Shown piece by piece: positions 33,181-43,907 of a stretch of DNA of 64,000 nt. The notes beneath the pieces are model-generated. The model ran no database searches. It was not told the DNA's origin and saw nothing but the letters and a program-made list of their open reading frames with translations. Numbering within the stretch: position 1 is the stretch's first letter; the number at the start of each line of letters is the position of its first letter. The translations under genes were made by a program, and so were the position numbers. Origin of the DNA: [Ruminococcus] torques ATCC 27756 (GTDB lineage: Bacteria; Bacillota; Clostridia; Lachnospirales; Lachnospiraceae); assembly GCF_000153925.1 (NCBI RefSeq), contig NZ_DS264347.1:1-64000 (forward strand). The letters are read 5' to 3'.

Positions 33181-35146
33181 ACTGGCTTATCGAAACGCAA
33201 AAAGAAGTATCAAAGATTATTTGATCTATCTGATTACAATAACACTTTCTTTTTCTTTAATACTTGCGTTTAATCTTGTGGCAAGTTCTGATGAGGTTGC
33301 AGCGCTGTCATCCGGAATGAGCACATTTAAAAATGTATTGATCTTCGTAAATATCGTCATCGTATTTGTAGTATGTTTTTTAATCAACTACACGACGAAA
33401 TTTATGTTTGAAAAAAGAAGCAAAGAATTCGGAACATATATGCTGCTCGGTATCAAAAAAACATCAATCGCCCGTCTGCTTGTAACGGAAAATATATTAG
33501 TAGGAATCTTTGCATTTATTTTGGCAATCCCTATCGGCTTTGTATTCAGTCAGTTTATATCTGTAATCATCGTAAAACTGCTCAAAATACCGAAAACAAT
33601 CTTCATCTTTGTAAACTTTGTGTCTATCGGAATGCTGGCTGTTTACTTTCTGCTGATCTACCTTTTAGTTCTTCTAAATCTGTTAAGACGAATAAGGAAA
33701 ATGACTGTACACGATTTTCTTTACTTTGAAAAGCAAAATGAAACGAAAATGTTTCACGGAAACAGAAAACGAAACATTTTATTTCTATTGAGTATCATAC
33801 TCGGAATTGCCGCTCTTGCCCTTTGGGCTTCCCGGTGGACACTGGAAAAAAACGGAGCACAGGAAACGCTCACTTATTTAATTATCAGTATGTCGATACT
33901 GATCGTAAGTATGTACGGCATTTGTGCCACATGCGCAGACATGTTATTGTCCTCTTTATTGAAAAGCAAAAAAATAAAATACAAAAAAGATTACCTTTTT
34001 ACAGCCAGAACGTTTGCGTCAAAGGCGCGGACAATGAGTTTTACGTTCGGAACTCTTTCTATGCTGATCCTGCTTTCTTTATTATGTTTAAATTATTCAA
34101 GCATATGCAAAGGAGTCTATCATAGAAGTATTGAATTAACAGCTCCTTACGACGTTGATATTTTCGATTATGAACAGCCTTTTGACGATTTTAACGAATA
34201 TCTTCGTGTGATAGATGAAGATTATACGATAAACGAATCAATCGAATTTAATATTTACAAAGATCCTGCCCATCAAATACAAAATTACTACGATGTTCAA
34301 TTTTATGATTTTGATCCGGTAATGAAATTAAGCGACTATAATAAATTATTAAAAATGCGCAGCTTAACTCCGATCGAGCTAAAAAGCGACGAATATTTCC
34401 TTGTCACCGACCGCCAGTTGTTATATAAAGTGAAAGGTAACAACGAGATCCAAAATATCCGGTTCGCAGATCAAAAGCTGCATTTAAAAGGAATCGATAC
34501 AAACTCCTTTTGGTATACTATGAATAATACAGGCAGATTTACGGTAATTGTTCCCGACAAATATGTCAGCGGATTAGAAATAAGCGAAAAGCATCTGATC
34601 GCAGACACGAAAGAAGATACAACATCTAAATTGGAAGAAAAAATAAAAACGGATTTAAACCATCTGCTCGTCACAAAAAATGATGACAACGAGACAATCC
34701 GCGAATATTACAGAGTCAATGTAAGAGGTACTGCTGTCGAGGAACAAAATACAATGACTGCAATGATCGCAAGCCTCTGCCTGTATATTGCTTTCATCCT
34801 GATCTCTGCAGTAGGTACAATTCTTGCGATACAATCGTTGAGCGACTCTGCAAAATATAAATACCGCTACACGACACTGCAAAGGCTCGGCGTAAACGAT
34901 TCTTCTATTTTTCGGACGATCCGCAGACAATTACTTATCTTTTTCTTTGTACCTGTCATTTGTCCTGTGATTGCCGGATTTTGTATGTTAGCTTCTATGA
35001 ATAATGTTTATCATATCATGCTGGAAAGCAGATATACTTACCTGCTCTATTTTATAAGCGGATTAGCGATTTTCTTTTTCATATACGGTATTTACTGGAT
35101 CACGGCTTACATCGGCTTTAAACGAAATATCAATGAGGAGAGTTAG
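33170..35146 (+). CDS. bceB: BceB-type ABC permease
   Basis: A 658-aa permease with about ten transmembrane helices. FtsX-like regions lie at residues about 50-180 and 530-655. Between helices 7 and 8 is a large extracytoplasmic domain (about 310-510), the site that senses peptides in BceAB systems. Start 33170 (MLGKLAYRNAKRS) is preferred: GGAGGTG lies 9 bases upstream; a GTG at 33158 is in frame but falls inside that site. In known systems BceAB both frees lipid II-bound peptides and signals flux to its kinase. Confidence 0.9.
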   Translation: MLGKLAYRNAKRSIKDYLIYLITITLSFSLILAFNLVASSDEVAALSSGMSTFKNVLIFVNIVIVFVVCFLINYTTKFMFEKRSKEFGTYMLLGIKKTSIARLLVTENILVGIFAFILAIPIGFVFSQFISVIIVKLLKIPKTIFIFVNFVSIGMLAVYFLLIYLLVLLNLLRRIRKMTVHDFLYFEKQNETKMFHGNRKRNILFLLSIILGIAALALWASRWTLEKNGAQETLTYLIISMSILIVSMYGICATCADMLLSSLLKSKKIKYKKDYLFTARTFASKARTMSFTFGTLSMLILLSLLCLNYSSICKGVYHRSIELTAPYDVDIFDYEQPFDDFNEYLRVIDEDYTINESIEFNIYKDPAHQIQNYYDVQFYDFDPVMKLSDYNKLLKMRSLTPIELKSDEYFLVTDRQLLYKVKGNNEIQNIRFADQKLHLKGIDTNSFWYTMNNTGRFTVIVPDKYVSGLEISEKHLIADTKEDTTSKLEEKIKTDLNHLLVTKNDDNETIREYYRVNVRGTAVEEQNTMTAMIASLCLYIAFILISAVGTILAIQSLSDSAKYKYRYTTLQRLGVNDSSIFRTIRRQLLIFFFVPVICPVIAGFCMLASMNNVYHIMLESRYTYLLYFISGLAIFFFIYGIYWITAYIGFKRNINEES

Positions 35147-35249
35147 ATTTTTCTGGCTCTCCCGCCGTAATTTTATTATAATAATAAATCAGGAATACTA
35201 AGCAAAAGGATCACCGCAATTACAAAAAGCAAATCAAGAGGTACGGAAA

Positions 35250-35909
35250 ATGAAAATTGCAATTATAGAAGATGACAAAATCACCCGTCTCGAACTTTCC
35301 AAATTACTGAACTCGCACGGATATGAAACTGTTTTATTAACAGATTTCGAGAATTTATCAGAAGAATCAAAAAAATATTCTTTCGATCTGATCTTACTGG
35401 ATATTAATCTTCCATACGAAAACGGATATGAAATATGCAGGAAGATGAAAAAGCTCATGTCTGTACCGATTATTTTTGTGACAAGCAGGGACACAAGCGC
35501 CGACGAACTGCTAAGTATTCAGGCAGGAGGGATCGATTTTATCACGAAACCATATGACACACTTATTCTCCTGGAGAAAATCAAACGGGCACTTCAATTA
35601 TCAAATCCGAATAATTTCCGGGAACTTACAAAAAAAGACTGCACTCTCGATCTTCATTTGTCCGTATTAAAATACGAAGGAAAAAGTATCGAGCTGACAA
35701 GGAACGAATTTCGCATTTTATATTATTTTTTCATGAACGAAGATAAGATCATCAGTAAAGAAGAGCTATTAGAAAAACTATGGAACGATAAATATTATTT
35801 AGATGAAAACGTACTGCTTGTTAATATGACCCGGTTAAAAAAGAAAATGAAAGAAATCGGAATTATTCATCTATTAGAAAATATAAGAGGAAAGGGGTGG
35901 AAGTTGTGA
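35250..35909 (+). CDS. OmpR-family response regulator of the Bce module
   Basis: A 219-aa regulator. The receiver domain (residues 1-115) has IEDDK acidic residues at the N-terminus, the phosphorylation Asp in LILLDINLP near residue 52, FVTSRD near 80 and the Lys in ITKPYD near 103. The C-terminal winged helix (about 128-219) has LTRNEFRIL and the recognition-helix region of OmpR/PhoB regulators (ENVLLVNMTRLKKKM). The gene lies 103 bases after bceB and overlaps the kinase gene by four bases. It would activate the bceAB promoter. Confidence 0.92.
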   Translation: MKIAIIEDDKITRLELSKLLNSHGYETVLLTDFENLSEESKKYSFDLILLDINLPYENGYEICRKMKKLMSVPIIFVTSRDTSADELLSIQAGGIDFITKPYDTLILLEKIKRALQLSNPNNFRELTKKDCTLDLHLSVLKYEGKSIELTRNEFRILYYFFMNEDKIISKEELLEKLWNDKYYLDENVLLVNMTRLKKKMKEIGIIHLLENIRGKGWKL

Positions 35910-36904
35910 GCTTTTTGACATTTTTAGAAGGGAAAATATCCGAATTATTATTTCAAATTTTCTTTCTTTCAGGCATTGTATTTCTCTTGATTTTCTACGA
36001 TGTAGATTCATCATTTATTATTTTATCGGCAGTCCTTTTTCTTTCGGCGCAAATCTCTTTTCTATGGTTTTCATTTCAAAAGAAACAAAAAGATTCACAA
36101 CGCATTATTAATCTTGCAGATGAGCTTCAAGAGAGCTATTATATCTCAGATATTTTGCCAAAGCCGGGCGACCTTCAGAACAAAGCCTACTATTATGCGT
36201 TAAAAAAAGCGTGCAAAGCTATGAATGACAAAATCTCACAAATCGAAAAAGAAAAACAAGAATACGAAGAATATGTAGAAAGCTTCGCGCATGAGATCAA
36301 AATTCCGATCGGCGCGTTATCTTTGACTTTTGACAACACAAAAAACTATGCGCTGAAAAAAGAAACCGACAAACTCTATCGCCTTACAGAACAGATGCTT
36401 TATTATGCGCGAAGCGAAAGTACAGAAAAAGATTATTTTGTAAAAAAACTGAACTTAGAAGAAGTCATACACAACGTCATTTTAAAGTTCCGCCATGATC
36501 TGATCGATCACAAAGTCATAATAGAAACTCATGCGATTGACCAGATCGTCTACACAGATGAGAAATGGCTGACTTTCATACTGTCACAGATCATACAAAA
36601 TTCGATCAAATACTTTGACAAACAAGAAAATAAACTTACGATAACCGGTCAGGATAACGACACAAATATTATCCTTTCGATCAAGGACAACGGCTGCGGC
36701 ATCTCCTCTTCCGACCTGTCAAGAGTATTTGAAAAAGGGTTTACCGGATCTGACCGGAGCAAATCGAACTCAACAGGCGTAGGGTTATATCTCGCCCGAA
36801 AACTTTCCTTTCGTCTGGGACTAAAATTAGATATTGCATCCGAAGAAAAAGAATATACCATATTACAGATCACTTTTCCGAAAGGAACGGTTCACCGGAT
36901 CTGA
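35906..36904 (+). CDS. BceS-like intramembrane-sensing histidine kinase
   Basis: A 332-aa kinase. The start is taken as GTG at 35906, overlapping the regulator stop as GTGA and following AAAGGGGTGG. Two transmembrane helices (residues about 13-31 and 37-55) are joined by only a few residues, so it has no real sensor domain, the hallmark of BceS-type intramembrane-sensing kinases that read the state of the permease. H box: FAHEIKIPIGAL near residue 130. N box: ILSQIIQNSIKYF near 220. G boxes: KDNGCGIS and TGVGLYLARKL. No transporter-independent ligand is expected. Confidence 0.9.
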   Translation: MSFLTFLEGKISELLFQIFFLSGIVFLLIFYDVDSSFIILSAVLFLSAQISFLWFSFQKKQKDSQRIINLADELQESYYISDILPKPGDLQNKAYYYALKKACKAMNDKISQIEKEKQEYEEYVESFAHEIKIPIGALSLTFDNTKNYALKKETDKLYRLTEQMLYYARSESTEKDYFVKKLNLEEVIHNVILKFRHDLIDHKVIIETHAIDQIVYTDEKWLTFILSQIIQNSIKYFDKQENKLTITGQDNDTNIILSIKDNGCGISSSDLSRVFEKGFTGSDRSKSNSTGVGLYLARKLSFRLGLKLDIASEEKEYTILQITFPKGTVHRI

Positions 36905-36908
36905 AAAT

Positions 36909-37352
36909 CTATCCTCTGTTTGCCAGGTAGCTTTCCGTCAGCGCAACCGCATCTAAAATGCATTGGTCGCAGCTTACTCTTTGCTTTCCGTCCACAACGC
37001 TTTTGAGTTCACGGCAGTAATATGTTCCGTTTTTCTCTTTAAACCGATTGGCGTATTCTTTTACTTTCTTATATGTATCTGCTTTTGTAAGTTTTCCGTT
37101 GTCAGGATTTCCAACGCTATTATCCAGTCCCATCACCATAAACATACCAGTAACCGCACCGCATATGTCCATCATGCCCATACCGAAACCAAAACCTTCA
37201 GCAATACGAAACATCGTTTCTTCATCCACTCCAAACTCCTCACAAAAAGAACATGCCACTGCTTGCGAGCAATTATATCCTTTCTTATGATATTCCAAAG
37301 CTTTCTTTGCTCTTTCATTCATTTCTTGCATTTCATTGATTTCCATACTCAT
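36909..37352 (-). CDS. C_GCAxxG_C_C family redox protein
   Basis: A 147-aa protein named for its cysteine pattern: NCSQAV near residue 28, FCEEFG, ICGAVTGMFMV near 65, CREL near 112 and CDQCI near 126. The invariant Cys-Gly-Ala-Xaa-Xaa-Gly motif is present as CGAVTG. Members are often found near redox or metal-related genes and are thought to bind a metal or cofactor; function is not settled. Start 37352 follows AAAGGAG. It converges with the Bce kinase (4 bases between) and lies downstream of eno on the same strand, with a hairpin between. Confidence 0.8.
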   Translation of the reverse strand: MSMEINEMQEMNERAKKALEYHKKGYNCSQAVACSFCEEFGVDEETMFRIAEGFGFGMGMMDICGAVTGMFMVMGLDNSVGNPDNGKLTKADTYKKVKEYANRFKEKNGTYYCRELKSVVDGKQRVSCDQCILDAVALTESYLANRG

Positions 37353-37493
37353 CCTTTTCTCCTTTTTTATCTTATCTTGTTCTTTTCAAACTCATTTCCA
37401 ACTTTGTTTATCGCCATAGCCTGCGTCATCCTCCCAATAAAATATCAGATCAAAACGGCGTTTTGCCAGATGGCTTCCGCGTAAAAGTATAAC

Positions 37494-37534
37494 AGGTGAA
37501 GAAAAGATATGCAACCATTCCCGTATCTTCACCT
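37494..37534 (-). terminator. Weak intrinsic terminator after eno
   Basis: AGGTGAAGA (37494-37502) pairs perfectly with TCTTCACCT (37526-37534). On the minus strand a T-rich TTATACTTTT follows. Confidence 0.5.
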
Positions 37535-37591
37535 GCACAGCCCTCACTACACGTCTCTTACGCTTCTTCCGCCGCTCGCTGCATATCGTTC

Positions 37592-38887
<1,296 letters not shown>

Positions 38888-39014
38888 TTATTTTCTTTCT
38901 ATTCTTTTATTAATACATTATCTCCTCATTTTTATACTTAATACGTTGACTTTTTATTTTTAGAAGATTACAATTCGAGTAGAGTTTTTAATTTTATACT
39001 TTGGAGAAAATAAA

Positions 39015-39854
39015 ATGAATAAATTAAAACATTTCTTTATGCTTACATTCAGCACGCTTCTTATTGCATTCGGAACATACTTTTTTAAATTTACGAATAA
39101 TTTCACTTTTGGCGGAATTACCGGTCTTGCCGTTCTTATCGCTAAAACCGGACTCATTTCGGCAGGTGACTTTAACTTTATCGCAAGCATGATTCTGCTC
39201 ATCATCGGAATGTTCATCCTCGGGAAAAAATTCGCCGCAACTACCGCCTACTGCAGCATCCTTCTCTCCGTTTCGCTCTCGGTGCTGGAACGGCTCTTTC
39301 CTATGCACTCTCCTTTTACCGATGAACCGATGCTTGAATTATGTTTTGCCATAGCTCTTCCGGCGCTTGGATCGGCGATTCTTTTTAACATCGGTTCTTC
39401 CAGCGGCGGAACAGATATCATCGCAATGATCCTGAAAAAATATTCCAGCTTCGACATCGGCAAGGCATTATTGATTTCAGATGCATTGATAACGGCATCC
39501 GGATTTTTTATTTTCGATATAGAAACCGGACTGTTTTCCCTGCTCGGACTTTCTATTCGTTCTTTCATGATCGACACATTTATCGAAAGCTTTAACCTGT
39601 CGAAATATTTTAACGTCGTATGCGATAACCCTGAGCCGATCTGTGATTACATCGTACATACGCTCGGACGAAGCGCCAGCGTGTGTCTCGCCAAGGGAGC
39701 GTATTCAGGAAATGATAAATACATCATCCTCACTGCTTTAAACAGAATGCAGGCTGTGCATCTTCGCAACTTTATCCGTGAAAATGATAAAGAAGCTTTC
39801 ATCCTTATCTCAAACACAAGCGAGATCATCGGAAAAGGCTTTCACAGCGTATAA
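39015..39854 (+). CDS. YitT family membrane protein
   Basis: A 279-aa protein with five or six transmembrane helices in the first 170 residues (FMLTFSTLLIAFGTYFFK, GGITGLAVLIAKTG, GSAILFNIGSSSGGTDIIAM). The last 80 residues are a DUF2179 cytoplasmic domain (VCLAKGAYSGNDKYIILTAL). This is the YitT/YvjA layout; substrates are unknown, although some members are linked to export. GGAGAAAATAAA precedes the ATG. It is divergent from eno and monocistronic. Confidence 0.85.
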   Translation: MNKLKHFFMLTFSTLLIAFGTYFFKFTNNFTFGGITGLAVLIAKTGLISAGDFNFIASMILLIIGMFILGKKFAATTAYCSILLSVSLSVLERLFPMHSPFTDEPMLELCFAIALPALGSAILFNIGSSSGGTDIIAMILKKYSSFDIGKALLISDALITASGFFIFDIETGLFSLLGLSIRSFMIDTFIESFNLSKYFNVVCDNPEPICDYIVHTLGRSASVCLAKGAYSGNDKYIILTALNRMQAVHLRNFIRENDKEAFILISNTSEIIGKGFHSV

Positions 39855-39945
39855 ATCACAAAACGCGCAAAAAAGCATTCCAAAATCATAAGCAGCTGGC
39901 AAAGCCTTAGGAAAACCCGGACTTTGTCTCGTCGCCGTTACAACA

Positions 39946-39993
39946 GGAGGCTGTAATTCTAACAATTAAATTCTTGTCAGAATTACAGCCTCC
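39946..39993. terminator. Long hairpin between convergent genes
   Basis: A perfect 15-bp stem, GGAGGCTGTAATTCT (39946-39960) with AGAATTACAGCCTCC (39979-39993), and an 18-base loop. Neither side has a strong U-tract. It probably stops both the YitT and the acetyltransferase transcripts. Confidence 0.65.
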
Positions 39994-40012
39994 TTACAAT
40001 ACATATCATTAA

Positions 40013-40504
40013 TTATAATTCATGATAATGTGGAATAATATCTTCATAATGTCCGTCATTCATTTCAAACCCTTTTGAAATCGTTCCTAAACGGACAAAA
40101 CCAAGCTTTTCATAAAGTTTCAAAGCTCCTGCATTGCTTTTCACAACCGCATTAAACTGTAAAATGCGAAAACCGAATTTTTTTCCCATTTTCATACAAT
40201 GTTTTACAAGCATTTCCCCGATATGAAGTCCCCACATATCTTTTCGGACAGCATAACTTGCATTACATATGTGACCGCATCTTCCGATATTATTCGGATG
40301 CAAAATGTACATTCCGACAATTTCTTTTTTCTCTTCGTCATAAGCGATCCCCGTAAATGTCTGCTCTTTAAAAAACAGATCTCCTGTCGACTCTGTAAGA
40401 GTCTCTTTCTGTGGAAATGCGATCCCTTCTTTTACAACTTCGTTCCAGATGGCAATCGTTTCTTTTACATCCTCTTCCGCATACTGTCTGATCTTAATAT
40501 CCAC
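40013..40504 (-). CDS. GNAT family N-acetyltransferase
   Basis: A 163-aa acetyltransferase. The acetyl-CoA loop lies around KDMWGLHIGEMLVKHCM, and the family ending NAGALKLYEKLGFVRLG is clear. The N-terminus (IRQYAEEDVKETIAIWNEVV) is phosphinothricin-acetyltransferase-like. It would transfer an acetyl group to a small amine or antibiotic; the acceptor is unknown. It lies 27 bases upstream of the YitT-end hairpin and is preceded by the SleB-like gene on the same strand, 27 bases away. Confidence 0.82.
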   Translation of the reverse strand: MDIKIRQYAEEDVKETIAIWNEVVKEGIAFPQKETLTESTGDLFFKEQTFTGIAYDEEKKEIVGMYILHPNNIGRCGHICNASYAVRKDMWGLHIGEMLVKHCMKMGKKFGFRILQFNAVVKSNAGALKLYEKLGFVRLGTISKGFEMNDGHYEDIIPHYHEL

Positions 40505-40531
40505 ACTATTTCCTTCTTTCGTATCTATGAT

Positions 40532-41233
40532 TTAATGAAAAAAATGATCCCCGATCTGGATTCCCCAGTTTCCGTTTCCAAAGGAAAGGCAATCGCCAAT
40601 CGGATTACTTCCCGCAAGAGCGTCTGCCGCTGCCTGCATCGCTGTCTCTGTATAGCCTCCCGACGAAAGAACCGAATCAAGCCACCCTGTCATCGCCGGT
40701 CCGAACTGCCCAGACTGATAGATCACTTCACTGATCGTATTCGGATAAGAACCGCTTCTCACACGATTCATTACAACTGCTCCGACTGCAACCTGACCTT
40801 CATATGGCTGATTTCCCGCTTCGCAATAGATAAGAGCGGCAAGAAGTTCCTGCTCCCCTGCCATAACATTCGCCGCTTCCAACTGTGTCGCTTCCAAAGC
40901 CGCTGCCTGTGCTGCTTGTTCTTCGGCAATTCTTGCTTCTTCTGCGGCTCTTTCTTCCTCTGCCCGAATCATTTCTTCAATACGGACAGCCTCTGTTTTC
41001 CATACGTCTCCTGCCGTTTGAACGCTTTGCGAAACCTGTTTCGTTCCTTTGATCATACTGATCGTACCGTCCGCAACTGAATCCCCGATCTGAGCGGCTA
41101 TCTCACCTCCCGCATAACGGAGATCTCCGGCGGTATTCATCTTTGTCCCGGGACTTGTAAATCCCGAAAGCAACATAACACTTGACACTGTAAGATGCAG
41201 CGCCACAATCATTCTTTTTTTATTATAATTCAT
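40532..41233 (-). CDS. SleB/CwlJ-like cell wall hydrolase
   Basis: A 233-aa secreted protein. A signal-like hydrophobic N-terminus (LHLTVSSVMLLSGF) is followed by a long Ala/Glu-rich coiled-coil segment (residues about 80-120, e.g. EERAAEEARIAEEQAAQAAA). The C-terminal catalytic domain has LLAALIYCEAGNQPYEGQVA, with the likely catalytic Glu, and AVVMNRVRSGSYPNTISEVI, the Hydrolase_2 pattern of spore cortex-lytic enzymes. The family members SleB and CwlJ act in germination, but relatives also act on vegetative wall. The 252 bases upstream hold no recognisable gene. Confidence 0.85.
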   Translation of the reverse strand: MNYNKKRMIVALHLTVSSVMLLSGFTSPGTKMNTAGDLRYAGGEIAAQIGDSVADGTISMIKGTKQVSQSVQTAGDVWKTEAVRIEEMIRAEEERAAEEARIAEEQAAQAAALEATQLEAANVMAGEQELLAALIYCEAGNQPYEGQVAVGAVVMNRVRSGSYPNTISEVIYQSGQFGPAMTGWLDSVLSSGGYTETAMQAAADALAGSNPIGDCLSFGNGNWGIQIGDHFFH

Positions 41234-41485
41234 ATACTCCTCCTCGTAAACATTTGCAATATCTTCACAATATATTTTTAATAATCCCCTTTTAAAATAT
41301 ATGTGTTGTTTTCATATTTATTACAGATATTACAAAAATGTTACGACTGGGATTGTACTACAAAGAAAAGAAGTTGTCAACTTTTTTCTTTCTCATTTTT
41401 TGCTGCATCTTTTTCTGCCGCAAAAAAACAGTCCTATCCGCATCTTTTCAAAACAAAGATACAGATAAGACTTTCATCTACTTGA

Positions 41486-42055
41486 TCATTTACGCAAAAA
41501 CATTGCGATCCGCTTATACAAAAGAAATGTAACCGCCCCGTTTATTCCCGCTTTTATCACATTGAAGCCGATAATAAACGGCATTAATTTCCATACGACA
41601 TCTTTTGATACTCCCATAAACATCGGAGTAATCAATAAATTTGCCCCGACCATAACAACTGCCATTGCAGCCATTCCCGCCGTCAATCCAAAAACAGCCG
41701 TTGCCTTTGTCTTTTTTCTGTTGTAGATCATTCCAGATACGAGGACAAGAACACCCGTAGCGATCATATGCATCAATATCCCATACAGTCCGCTCCCCGC
41801 ACTCACTGTCAGTCCCTGAACAACCGCCGTCACAACTGTCAAAACAAGCCCAGCCTCCGGTCCGAAGGCAAATGTTCCGATCAGAATAGAAATATCCGCC
41901 GGATCATACTCTAAAAACGGCACTGCCGGAAAAATCGGAAAATGAACAAGATATACCATCGCTACCGATATGGCTACCATCACTCCCATTTTTACCATTT
42001 TCACTGTTTTCTTCTTACTCATCACCATTTTTACCGTTCCTGTTTCCTTTTCCAT
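41486..42055 (-). CDS. ribU: Riboflavin ECF transporter substrate-binding subunit RibU
   Basis: A 189-aa membrane protein with about six helices, the S component of an energy-coupling factor transporter. The segment PAVPFLEYDPADISILIGTFAFGPEAG matches RibU. Start 42055 (MEKETGT) follows AAAGGAG; an upstream frame from 42133 crosses the riboswitch terminator and is not expected to be translated. It lies under an FMN riboswitch on the same strand, so it imports riboflavin when FMN is scarce. No EcfA/T genes are in the window. Confidence 0.93.
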   Translation of the reverse strand: MEKETGTVKMVMSKKKTVKMVKMGVMVAISVAMVYLVHFPIFPAVPFLEYDPADISILIGTFAFGPEAGLVLTVVTAVVQGLTVSAGSGLYGILMHMIATGVLVLVSGMIYNRKKTKATAVFGLTAGMAAMAVVMVGANLLITPMFMGVSKDVVWKLMPFIIGFNVIKAGINGAVTFLLYKRIAMFLRK

Positions 42056-42091
42056 TTTTTCTTCTCCTTTTTTTCGTTTCTGCAATTTTAT

Positions 42092-42124
42092 AAAAAAATC
42101 CCGAACATATATCATGTTCGGGAT
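42092..42124 (-). terminator. FMN riboswitch terminator
   Basis: On the minus strand ATCCCGAACAT pairs with ATGTTCGGGAT and is followed by seven T, at 42124 down to 42092. It lies between the FMN aptamer and ribU and should form when FMN binds. Confidence 0.9.
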
Positions 42125-42174
42125 AAACTGCACCTGTGTAACTTACCGCCCTTTCCTGAGCAATAAGCGGCACT

Positions 42175-42303
42175 ATCTTCTCTCATCCAGACTATACTGT
42201 CGGTATCGGAATTCTTTCTGTTTAAGAAAGTCACCGATTCCACCGCATCGCTGCGGGTCGCGGACTATACCGCCGGTTGGGACTTGCACCCTACCCCGAA
42301 GAT
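42175..42303 (-). promoter_or_regulatory. FMN riboswitch (RFN element)
   Basis: Read on the minus strand, the leader begins ATCTTCGGGGTAGGGTG and contains the RFN blocks AAGTCCCAACCGGCGG, TATAGTCCGCGACCCG, CGGTGGAATCGGTGA and CCGACAGTATAGTCTGGATG, ending GAGAGAAGAT. These match the conserved aptamer closely. The gene downstream is ribU and the terminator lies 50 bases further on. Confidence 0.95.
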
Positions 42304-42324
42304 CGTATTCCATTTACTCTATTC

Positions 42325-42353
42325 ATTATAAATCTATAGTTCTCTATTTTCAA
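42325..42353 (-). promoter_or_regulatory. Sigma-A promoter of the FMN riboswitch-ribU unit
   Basis: On the minus strand TTGAAA (42353-42348), a 17-base spacer and TATAAT (42330-42325), close upstream of the aptamer. Confidence 0.75.
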
Positions 42354-42564
42354 GGACTTTGTTTTCTTTTTAACCTCTATTTTCACATTTTCACAAGCAC
42401 AAATCCTCCAAAAAAACAAATTTTCTTATGGGTAGTCACTTTTTTAATTTACTTTATCATCTTTTTATTTCTTTTATCACTTTTTCATGTATATAAATAT
42501 TGTAATAATATCATTTTTCTTTCTGATGCCTTGATTTCTCCGTCAAAGATTCCTCTTTATCCGT

Positions 42565-42606
42565 TTTTTTCATATTTGGTTCAAATTTTTTCATATTTGG
42601 TTCAAA
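42565..42606. repeat. Two perfect 21-base tandem copies
   Basis: A 21-base unit starting TTTTTTCATATTTGG occurs twice in direct succession, at 42565-42585 and 42586-42606. There is no third copy. It may be a recent slippage duplication or a pair of protein-binding sites. Confidence 0.6.
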
Positions 42607-42642
42607 AGTTCCTCACATTTTTACACATTTTCTGTGTATACT

Positions 42643-42717
42643 AAAAGTGTTCTCAGATGAGAACACTTTTTCATAAACTTTTTCCCCCATGAGCCGCAGA
42701 AATGTGGCTCATCCTTT
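42643..42717 (+). terminator. Two consecutive hairpins with T-tracts
   Basis: AAAAGTGTTCTCA (42643-42655) pairs perfectly with TGAGAACACTTTT (42658-42670). ATGAGCC (42689-42695) pairs with GGCTCAT (42706-42712) and is followed by CCTTTTT. Both would terminate plus-strand transcription, although no plus-strand gene precedes them. The first also works for the minus strand. Confidence 0.6.
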
Positions 42718-42729
42718 TTATATCGTTCT

Positions 42730-43263
42730 TTATGACATCACTCTTCCGCGCATCTTTCCCCAAAGGCGAACCTGAACATAATCATATGCCTTATCATAGA
42801 TAAGTATTCCTATCTGTCCGGCTATCATAACACCGACAAGAATCGGGGTCGATACTGCTTTTGCAAATAACATTTCTCTGAAAATAACAACGATCGGGAT
42901 ATATACAAGATTAAAGATTCCGTATTTAAAAAGAAGAAACGCCGTCCTGCTCTTTTCTTCCCGCACATGCCGCACGATCCATCTCCATGCAGCTTCTCTC
43001 CCCCATATGTATAATCCCATCGCCGCAAATGTAAACACATAAAACTTATTCGGCGCTGTAATAAATCCAAGTATCACTCCTGCCGCATAAAATGCCGCTC
43101 CTATCCTAAGTCCGAACTCCCGGATAATGATCCCGACAAAAAAAGATGCCGCCGCCAGCAGAAATAATGTGCTCGTCTCGATCACACTGCCCAACACCAT
43201 AAAGATCACAGTCAGCGCAAGAAGAAGTCCGCTAAACGCCATTGTTTTTGCCTTTACATGCAT
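42730..43263 (-). CDS. Membrane protein, unknown function
   Basis: A 177-aa protein with about five transmembrane helices, e.g. [39 protein letters not shown] and [19 protein letters not shown]. The layout resembles small ECF-type or DUF-class membrane proteins, but no substrate motif is visible. Start 43263 (MHVKAKT) is inside the DnaJ-like gene by 10 bases, with GGGAGG upstream. It is the last of a three-gene operon after the DUF5685 and DnaJ-like genes. Confidence 0.65.
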   Translation of the reverse strand: MHVKAKTMAFSGLLLALTVIFMVLGSVIETSTLFLLAAASFFVGIIIREFGLRIGAAFYAAGVILGFITAPNKFYVFTFAAMGLYIWGREAAWRWIVRHVREEKSRTAFLLFKYGIFNLVYIPIVVIFREMLFAKAVSTPILVGVMIAGQIGILIYDKAYDYVQVRLWGKMRGRVMS

Positions 43264-43907
43264 GAACACAAGTCGCCTCCCATACATTCGCACAACGAAT
43301 CCGCAACAAACAGATCACAACACATATTGCCTGTACCGCACGGTGTAGTACCGCTGCTGTATCCATTGCCATAAGAGCTGTTCTGATAACGGCTGCTCGC
43401 ATAATTCAACTGATTCAAAAGCTGTCTGTACTGCATATTGTTCGGCTCCATATTCACAGCCTGAGCCGCATGGTCTCTTGCCAGAACATTATTGCCAAGT
43501 CCCGCATTCGCACAGCTGCTTAAATAATACCAGATTGCAGATCGTTCGTTAATCTGATCAAGCGTGTTGAGCGCTTCGCGAAATCTTCTGCTGTTAATAT
43601 AATTCACAGCCGCCTGAAGCCTCGGATCCTGCTGTGCGTTCTGATAATTACCGCCCGCACCATAAGAAGAACTGCCCGAGGACGACCCGTAACCATAAGA
43701 ATATCCGCCGCCCGAAGCTCTCTCTTTCATGATCATATCATAAGCTTCCTGTACTTCTTTAAACTTTTCTTCTGCAAGATCTGCAAGAGGATTATCAACA
43801 TTCGCATCCGGATGATACTTTCTTGTAAGATCACGATATGCTTTTTTTATCTCATCATCTGACGCGCTTGGAGAAACGCCGAGCACTTCATACGGGTTAT
43901 TTATCAT
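43254..43907 (-). CDS. DnaJ-domain protein with TPR-like and Cys-rich tail
   Basis: A 217-aa protein. Residues 3-64 form a J domain with the HPD motif ([10 protein letters not shown]). A Gly/Ser/Tyr-rich linker follows, then a TPR-like helical pair ([40 protein letters not shown]). The C-terminus is rich in cysteine ([20 protein letters not shown], eight Cys in about 30 residues). This suggests metal or cluster binding. The J domain would recruit DnaK. It overlaps its upstream neighbour, DUF5685, by four bases, and downstream the membrane protein by 10. Confidence 0.85.
   Translation of the reverse strand: MINNPYEVLGVSPSASDDEIKKAYRDLTRKYHPDANVDNPLADLAEEKFKEVQEAYDMIMKERASGGGYSYGYGSSSGSSSYGAGGNYQNAQQDPRLQAAVNYINSRRFREALNTLDQINERSAIWYYLSSCANAGLGNNVLARDHAAQAVNMEPNNMQYRQLLNQLNYASSRYQNSSYGNGYSSGTTPCGTGNMCCDLFVADSLCECMGGDLCSCM

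Noticed and set aside
42565-42606. Tandem 21-mers as a small CRISPR array
   Set aside because: There are only two copies with no spacer between them, and no cas genes are nearby.
42643-42717. 6C RNA
   Set aside because: Only one run of five C is present and it is not in a hairpin loop, unlike the two C-rich loops of that RNA.
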